Assembly: GCA_017651385.1 (NCBI GenBank)
Contig: JAGCCY010000119.1
Coordinates: forward strand, 1 to 5,095
Direction of reading: 5' to 3'
DNA length: 5,095 bases
Origin: Lachnospiraceae bacterium
GTDB taxonomy: Bacteria; Bacillota; Clostridia; Lachnospirales; Lachnospiraceae
A program made the translations under genes and the position numbers. Shown one piece after another: positions 1-5,095 of the stretch. The notes beneath the pieces are model-generated. The model was not told where the DNA came from, ran no database searches, and worked only from the letters and a program-made list of their open reading frames with translations. The number at the start of each line of letters is the position of its first letter. Positions within the stretch are counted from its first letter, which is position 1.

Positions 1-2
1 AT

Positions 3-404
3 GAGTACTATTCTTCTTCGATGGACATAGAGCTTTTGTATGAGGATGAAAGGGAGCCGAAATGCAACAATCCCGACATTGTTTTTGATTTTGAAGATAA
101 GGGTTCGATATTATATTTGGAATACAATAATAACGATCGCCCGGATTCGTATATCGATATCCCGCAGTTATATTATATAGGTTTTAAAGCGATAGATGTT
201 TATGATAAAAAGACTTTTGCGATAAGTGACGGATACAATAAGTGGATAAGGGTATGGCTTGGTACCTGTGATTCGGCCAATATAAAGATATATTATCGCG
301 GGACAAATATCCTGGTATTTTCTTATCTGCTTTCGTTGTGCAGCTGGATAGGATTTATAATATACAGATCAGTCATAAGCAGGAAAAAAGATAATAAGGA
401 ATAA
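3..404 (+). CDS. C-terminal fragment of a membrane protein, possibly YfhO-like
   Basis: The frame is open from the left edge to a TAA at 402-404. The ATG at 21 has no ribosome binding site and open codons precede it, so it is probably internal to a larger gene that starts outside the window. The visible part has a soluble, beta-rich-looking stretch with many Tyr, Asp and Ile residues, including PQLYYIGFKAIDVYD, then YYRGT. One hydrophobic helix follows at about residues 97-115 counted from the ATG, and the end is basic (SRKKDNKE), which suggests a cytoplasmic C-terminus. The pattern of a P-x-YYxGF motif, an extracytoplasmic domain, YxGT and a last membrane helix resembles the C-terminal end of large polytopic YfhO-like membrane proteins of Firmicutes. 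That match is from memory and is uncertain; no catalytic residue is visible. The base composition looks more AT-rich than the chaperone genes. A terminator separates it from hrcA, so it is not part of that operon. Confidence 0.6.
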   Translation, partial: EYYSSSMDIELLYEDEREPKCNNPDIVFDFEDKGSILYLEYNNNDRPDSYIDIPQLYYIGFKAIDVYDKKTFAISDGYNKWIRVWLGTCDSANIKIYYRGTNILVFSYLLSLCSWIGFIIYRSVISRKKDNKE

Positions 405-432
405 AGCCTCACCCGGGGCTTTATTTTTTTTT
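400..432 (+). terminator. Rho-independent terminator of the upstream membrane-protein gene
   Basis: The arm AATAAAGCCTC (400-410) pairs with GGGGCTTTATT (415-425) as an 11-bp stem with one T-G wobble and a four-base ACCC loop (411-414). A run of nine T follows (424-432). The stem begins inside the last codons of the upstream gene and contains its TAA stop. On the - strand the stem has no T run after it, so it should act only on + strand transcription. It insulates the heat-shock operon from upstream read-through. Confidence 0.9.
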
Positions 433-455
433 AATAAAATTTAGGAGTTAATTTG

Positions 456-484
456 TTGACAACGTACCATGTCGGTGATAGATT
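456..484 (+). promoter_or_regulatory. Sigma-A-type promoter of the hrcA-grpE-dnaK-dnaJ operon
   Basis: A perfect -35 box TTGACA (456-461) is followed by a 17-base spacer and a -10 box TAGATT (479-484, four of six consensus bases). An extended -10 TG dinucleotide at 476-477 helps offset the weaker -10. The region before the -35 is very AT-rich (421-455) and could act as an UP element. Transcription should start near 490-492, a few bases before the CIRCE operator, so bound HrcA would block initiation or early elongation. The start site is inferred from spacing, not measured. Confidence 0.85.
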
Positions 485-496
485 ACATGTTAGATA

Positions 497-523
497 TTAG
501 CACTCGAATTTAATGAGTGCTAA
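497..523 (+). promoter_or_regulatory. CIRCE operator (HrcA binding site)
   Basis: This is a perfect inverted repeat: TTAGCACTC (497-505), a nine-base AT-rich spacer (506-514), and GAGTGCTAA (515-523). It matches the canonical CIRCE consensus exactly in both arms and in spacer length. CIRCE is the known binding site of the HrcA repressor, which is encoded by the next gene. It lies just after the predicted transcription start, so it is also transcribed and could form a 9-bp stem in the 5' untranslated leader, where CIRCE is known to affect mRNA stability in some Firmicutes. Confidence 0.97.
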
Positions 524-556
524 CAAGCAGCTAACCGGATGTACATATAAGAAAGT

Positions 557-1591
557 GTGCAAGGCGTGGAACTCGAAGAACGTAAAATGAAGATCCTTCA
601 GGCGGTAGTAAGAAATTACCTGGAAACAGGAGAGCCTGTCGGAAGCCGTACAATTTCAAAATACACCGATCTGAATTTAAGTTCCGCAACGATCAGAAAT
701 GAGATGGCGGATCTTGAAGAGATGGGCTATATAATCCAGCCGCATACTTCAGCAGGCCGTATTCCGACGGATAAGGGCTACAGATTATATGTGGACTGCA
801 TGCTGGATGAAAAGGAAAAAGAACTCGACGAGATAAAGGGAGTTTTGCTTCAAAAGGAATAAAAACTTGATGATATGCTCAAACAGGCCGCTAAGGTTCT
901 GGCTGTAAACACAAATTACGCCACAATGATAACGGCTCCGAGATACGCCAAGAACAAGCTTAAGTTTATCCAGTTATCAAGAGTGGCTGTAGGACAGCTT
1001 CTCGCGGTCATAGTGAGCGAAGGAAACGTGATAAAAAACCATATCATCGATACTGAAGAAGATCTCGATGATGAGTCGATCCTTAAGCTTAATCTTCTTC
1101 TTAACACAAATCTTACGGGATTAAGTGTTGAAGAGATCAACCTTCAGATGATAACGGTGCTTAAAAAGCAGGCCGGAGTCCATTCGGATATAATCGGAAA
1201 TGTTATGGATGCGGTTGCGGAGGCTATACATTCCGATGACGACCTTGAGATATACACAAGCGGAGCCAATAACATTCTTAAGTATCCGGAACTTGCGGAC
1301 AGAGAAAAAGCCGGAGAACTCATACATACATTTGAAGAAAAGCAGCCGCTTACGGAACTTGCTCTTGGTTCTTTGGCGAGCGAGAATACCGGCATTCAGG
1401 TATATATAGGGGAGGAAGCTCCCATAGAAAGTTTAAGAGATTGCAGCGTTGTTACGGCAACTTATGAGATAGAAGACGGGATCAAAGGTACGATTGGTAT
1501 CGTGGGTCCCAAGCGTATGGATTACGATAAAGTTGTCGGGACGCTGAAACAGCTGAAAAATCAGCTGGATGAGATATACAAGAAAGGATGA
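557..1591 (+). pseudogene. hrcA: Heat-inducible transcription repressor HrcA, interrupted by in-frame TAA
   Basis: HrcA represses class I heat-shock operons by binding CIRCE; its activity is known to depend on GroEL. Ignoring the stop, 344 residues are encoded, the usual family length. The winged-helix DNA-binding domain is at about residues 10-80 ([20 protein letters not shown], then [16 protein letters not shown]). The GAF-like and dimerisation regions follow, with KQAAKVLAVNTNYATM at the junction. A TAA at 860-862 (codon 102) falls between LLQKE and KLDDMLKQ, and the frame is unchanged on both sides. The two parts would be the DNA-binding domain alone (557-862) and the C-terminal domains (restart possible at ATG 875, with AAGGA 16 bases upstream, too far to be efficient). 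The start is uncertain: GTG 557, GTG 566 (giving [11 protein letters not shown], closer to relatives, with GAAAG about 10 bases upstream) or ATG 587. The gene overlaps grpE by 4 bases. Identity is certain; whether the break is real or a sequence error is not. Confidence 0.93.
1583..1587 (+). promoter_or_regulatory. Ribosome binding site that bears on the grpE start
   Basis: AAAGG abuts the annotated ATG at 1588 but stands nine bases before an in-frame TTG at 1597, a normal spacing. This favours the TTG unless the ATG is reached by ribosomes finishing hrcA at the overlapping TGA. Confidence 0.55.
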
Positions 1592-2184
1592 GTAAATTGA
1601 GCGACGAAGAATTAAAAAAGGAAGAGACAACCGAAGAAGTGGTTGAAGAAACAGCCGAGGAAGTAACTTCCGAACCCGCTGAAAACGAAGAGGAGTCCAA
1701 GGAAGCTCCCGAAGAAAAAAAATCCAAAAAGAAAGATAAAAAAGCCGAGGCGTTAAAAGAAAAAATATCGGAACTTGAAGATACGACGAAGAGGCAGCTT
1801 GCAGAGTTTGAGAATTTCAGGCGCCGTACCGAAAAAGAAAAAGCGATGATGTTTGATATGGGCGCCAAAAGCGTTATAGAGAAGATACTTCCGGTAGTGG
1901 ATAATTTCGAAAGAGGTCTTGCCAATGCTCCGACGGGTGAGAATGAAAAAGCTTTTGCCGACGGAATGAATCTTATATACAAACAGCTTATGGGTGAGCT
2001 TGAAAAGATAGGAGTCAAGCCCATAGAAGCAAAGGGACAGCCTTTTAATCAGGAATTCCACAATGCGGTAATGCAGGTACAAAGTGATGAACTTGAAAGC
2101 GGTACCGTAGCTGAGGAACTTCAGAAGGGTTATATGTATCACGATACTGTTGTAAGACACTCGATGGTGTCTGTTGTCGAATAA
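1588..2184 (+). CDS. grpE: Nucleotide exchange factor GrpE
   Basis: GrpE is the cytoplasmic dimeric factor that makes DnaK release ADP, so that ATP binding frees the substrate. The 198 residues show a low-complexity, Glu/Lys-rich N-terminus (about 1-65), a long helix or coiled coil (about 50-95, with LAEFENFRRRTEKEK), the helical bundle with ILPVVDNFERGL, and the C-terminal beta domain with the family signature FHNAVMQ and the ending GYMYHDTVVRHSMVSV. All core parts are present and the length is normal. The ATG at 1588 overlaps the hrcA stop (ATGA). Its AAAGG ribosome site touches the ATG with no spacing, so the in-frame TTG at 1597, nine bases after the GG, may be the real start (MSDEELKKEE). 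It is followed by dnaK after 27 bases. If the hrcA stop is real, translation coupled to hrcA would be weakened here. Confidence 0.97.
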   Translation: MSKLSDEELKKEETTEEVVEETAEEVTSEPAENEEESKEAPEEKKSKKKDKKAEALKEKISELEDTTKRQLAEFENFRRRTEKEKAMMFDMGAKSVIEKILPVVDNFERGLANAPTGENEKAFADGMNLIYKQLMGELEKIGVKPIEAKGQPFNQEFHNAVMQVQSDELESGTVAEELQKGYMYHDTVVRHSMVSVVE

Positions 2185-4113
<1,929 letters not shown>

Positions 4114-4118
4114 ATGAT

Positions 4119-4150
4119 ATTTCCCCAAAAGAGAGATCTTTTGGGGAAAT
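4119..4150 (+). promoter_or_regulatory. Strong hairpin between dnaK and dnaJ, no T run
   Basis: The left arm (4119-4132) and right arm (4137-4150) form a perfect 14-bp stem centred on four C-G pairs, capped by a GAGA loop (4133-4136) of the stable GNRA type. The next bases, TGACGGTTAAATATT, contain no run of T, so it does not look like an intrinsic terminator. It fills most of the 52-base gap. It is likely an mRNA processing or stabilising element at the 3' end of dnaK mRNA, or one that lowers read-through into dnaJ. That function is inferred from structure and place only. Confidence 0.75.
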
Positions 4151-4165
4151 TGACGGTTAAATATT

Positions 4166-5095
4166 ATGGCAGATTCCAAAAGAGATTATTACGAAGTCCT
4201 CGGTGTTGACAGAAATGCCGATGAAGAGACTTTAAAAAAAGCATACAGAGTCCTTGCTAAAAAGTACCATCCGGATATGCATCCCGATGACAAGGAAGCA
4301 GAGGCCAAGTTTAAAGAGGCAAGCGAAGCTTATGCCGTATTAAGTGACCCCGAGAAGAGAAAGCAATACGATCAGTTCGGTCATGCGGCATTCGACGGCG
4401 GTGCAGGCGGCGGCGGTTTCGGCGGCTTCGATTTTTCGGGTGCCGATTTCTCGGATATATTCGGCGATATATTCGGAGACTTTTTCGGAGGCGGAAGGTC
4501 TTCACGTTATTCATCAAGAAGCAACGGCCCGATGAAGGGAGCAAATATCCGTACAAGTATCCGTATTACTTTTATGGAGGCTATTACGGGTGTTGATAAG
4601 GAAATAGAGCTTACATTAAAGGATGAGTGCAAGACCTGTCACGGATCGGGAGCAAGACCCGGATCCAACCCCGAGACATGTCCGAAATGCGGTGGTAAAG
4701 GACAGGTTGTCAACATTCAGCAGTCGTTCTTCTGAAAGGTCAGAAATATCCAGAATTGTCACGACTGTCACGGAACCGGAAAGATAATAAAGGACAAGTG
4801 TCCGGATTGCGGCGGAACGGGATATATTGCTTCACGCAAGAAGATCGCCGTTACAATTCCCGCAGGTATCGATAACGGACAGTCCGTTCGTATAAGAGGC
4901 AAGGGTGAGCCCGGAGTCAACGGCGGAGAAAGAGGAGATCTGCTTGTGGAAGTGATCGTATCCTCACATCCTATGTTCAGACGCCAGGATCAGAATATAT
5001 ATTCAACGGTTCCGCTTTCGTTTGCCGTTGCGGCACTCGGCGGTGAAGTCCTTATAGATACGGTTGACGGCAGGGTTGCTTATGAAGTTAAGCCC
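4166..5095 (+). pseudogene. dnaJ: Chaperone protein DnaJ (Hsp40), interrupted by in-frame TGA and cut by the window end
   Basis: DnaJ brings unfolded substrates to DnaK and triggers ATP hydrolysis. The J domain (about 1-72) has RDYYEVLGV and the essential HPD at 35-37. A Gly/Phe-rich region follows (about 77-111), including [16 protein letters not shown]. The zinc-finger domain has four CxxCxGxG repeats: CKTCHGSG (155), CPKCGGKG (172), CHDCHGTG (198) and CPDCGGTG (212). A TGA at 4733-4735 (codon 190) lies between repeats 2 and 3, after IQQSFF, at a position that is normally Gly. Conserved sequence resumes at once in the same frame (KVRNIQNC) and continues through the C-terminal substrate-binding domain to the right edge; about 310 of an expected 380 codons are present. 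The 189-residue product would keep the J and Gly/Phe regions but only two of the four Cys of each zinc site. No clear ribosome binding site precedes ATG 4166; the best is a weak GACGG at 4152-4156. One GGA-to-TGA change, or a read error, would explain the stop. Confidence 0.93.

Noticed and set aside
1..30. ATG at position 1 as a gene start
   Set aside because: It reaches a TAG after nine codons and lies in a different frame from the membrane-protein fragment.
456..500. A 14-codon leader ORF starting at TTG 456, with AGGAG at 443-447 upstream
   Set aside because: Its start lies within the -35 box, upstream of the predicted transcription start, so it would not be on the operon mRNA; it is too short to support.
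1482..2024. Long - strand open frame opposite hrcA and grpE (180 codons, Ser-rich)
   Set aside because: It is the reverse of the Glu/Lys-rich grpE sequence, has no recognisable domain, and the + strand gene is certain.
4114..4209. A 31-codon ORF from ATG 4114 across the hairpin into dnaJ
   Set aside because: No proper ribosome binding site, largely made of the hairpin, out of frame with dnaJ, and no recognisable protein.
4733..4790. TGA read as selenocysteine in DnaJ
   Set aside because: The family has Gly, not Cys, at this position; I see no convincing SECIS-like hairpin just downstream, and DnaJ is not a known selenoprotein.
4933..5095. Independent restart of the DnaJ C-terminal part at GTG 4946 after AGGAG 4933-4937
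   Set aside because: The bases encode the conserved [10 protein letters not shown] stretch, so the ribosome-site likeness is most simply a by-product of coding; a protein starting there would lack the zinc domain and part of the C-terminal domain.

Overview
The window holds a class I heat-shock (chaperone) operon in the order hrcA-grpE-dnaK-dnaJ, all on the + strand. It is preceded by the 3' end of an unrelated membrane-protein gene and its terminator. The gene order, the CIRCE operator, the TTGACA-type promoter, the strong AGGAGG site before dnaK and the protein sequences all point to a Firmicute of class Clostridia. The HrcA and DnaK sequences look like Lachnospiraceae (Butyrivibrio/Roseburia-like). 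That placement is by eye, not by database search.

Layout. Positions 3-404 carry the C-terminal end of a membrane protein whose start lies left of the window. Its stop codon sits inside an intrinsic terminator (400-432). Next come a sigma-A-type promoter with an extended -10 (456-484) and a perfect CIRCE inverted repeat (497-523). hrcA follows (557-1591), then grpE (1588-2184, overlapping the hrcA stop by 4 bases), dnaK (2212-4113), a 52-base gap dominated by a 14-bp perfect hairpin with a GAGA loop (4119-4150), and dnaJ from 4166 to beyond the right edge.

How the parts work together. By family knowledge, HrcA binds CIRCE and represses the operon. DnaJ delivers substrates to DnaK and stimulates its ATPase, and GrpE exchanges DnaK's nucleotide. 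The operon is therefore a self-regulated DnaK chaperone machine.

The striking feature is that the first and last genes are both broken by a single in-frame stop codon with no change of reading frame. hrcA has TAA at 860-862 (codon 102) and dnaJ has TGA at 4733-4735 (codon 190). In both, conserved family sequence resumes in the same frame at the very next codon. grpE and dnaK are intact. Read literally, the strain would lack a working repressor (operon derepressed) and would make a DnaJ cut off in the middle of its zinc-finger domain. Sequencing error, recent mutation and recoding are weighed in the findings; error or recent mutation fits best. I found no mobile element, CRISPR array, tRNA or rRNA, and no convincing unknown system.
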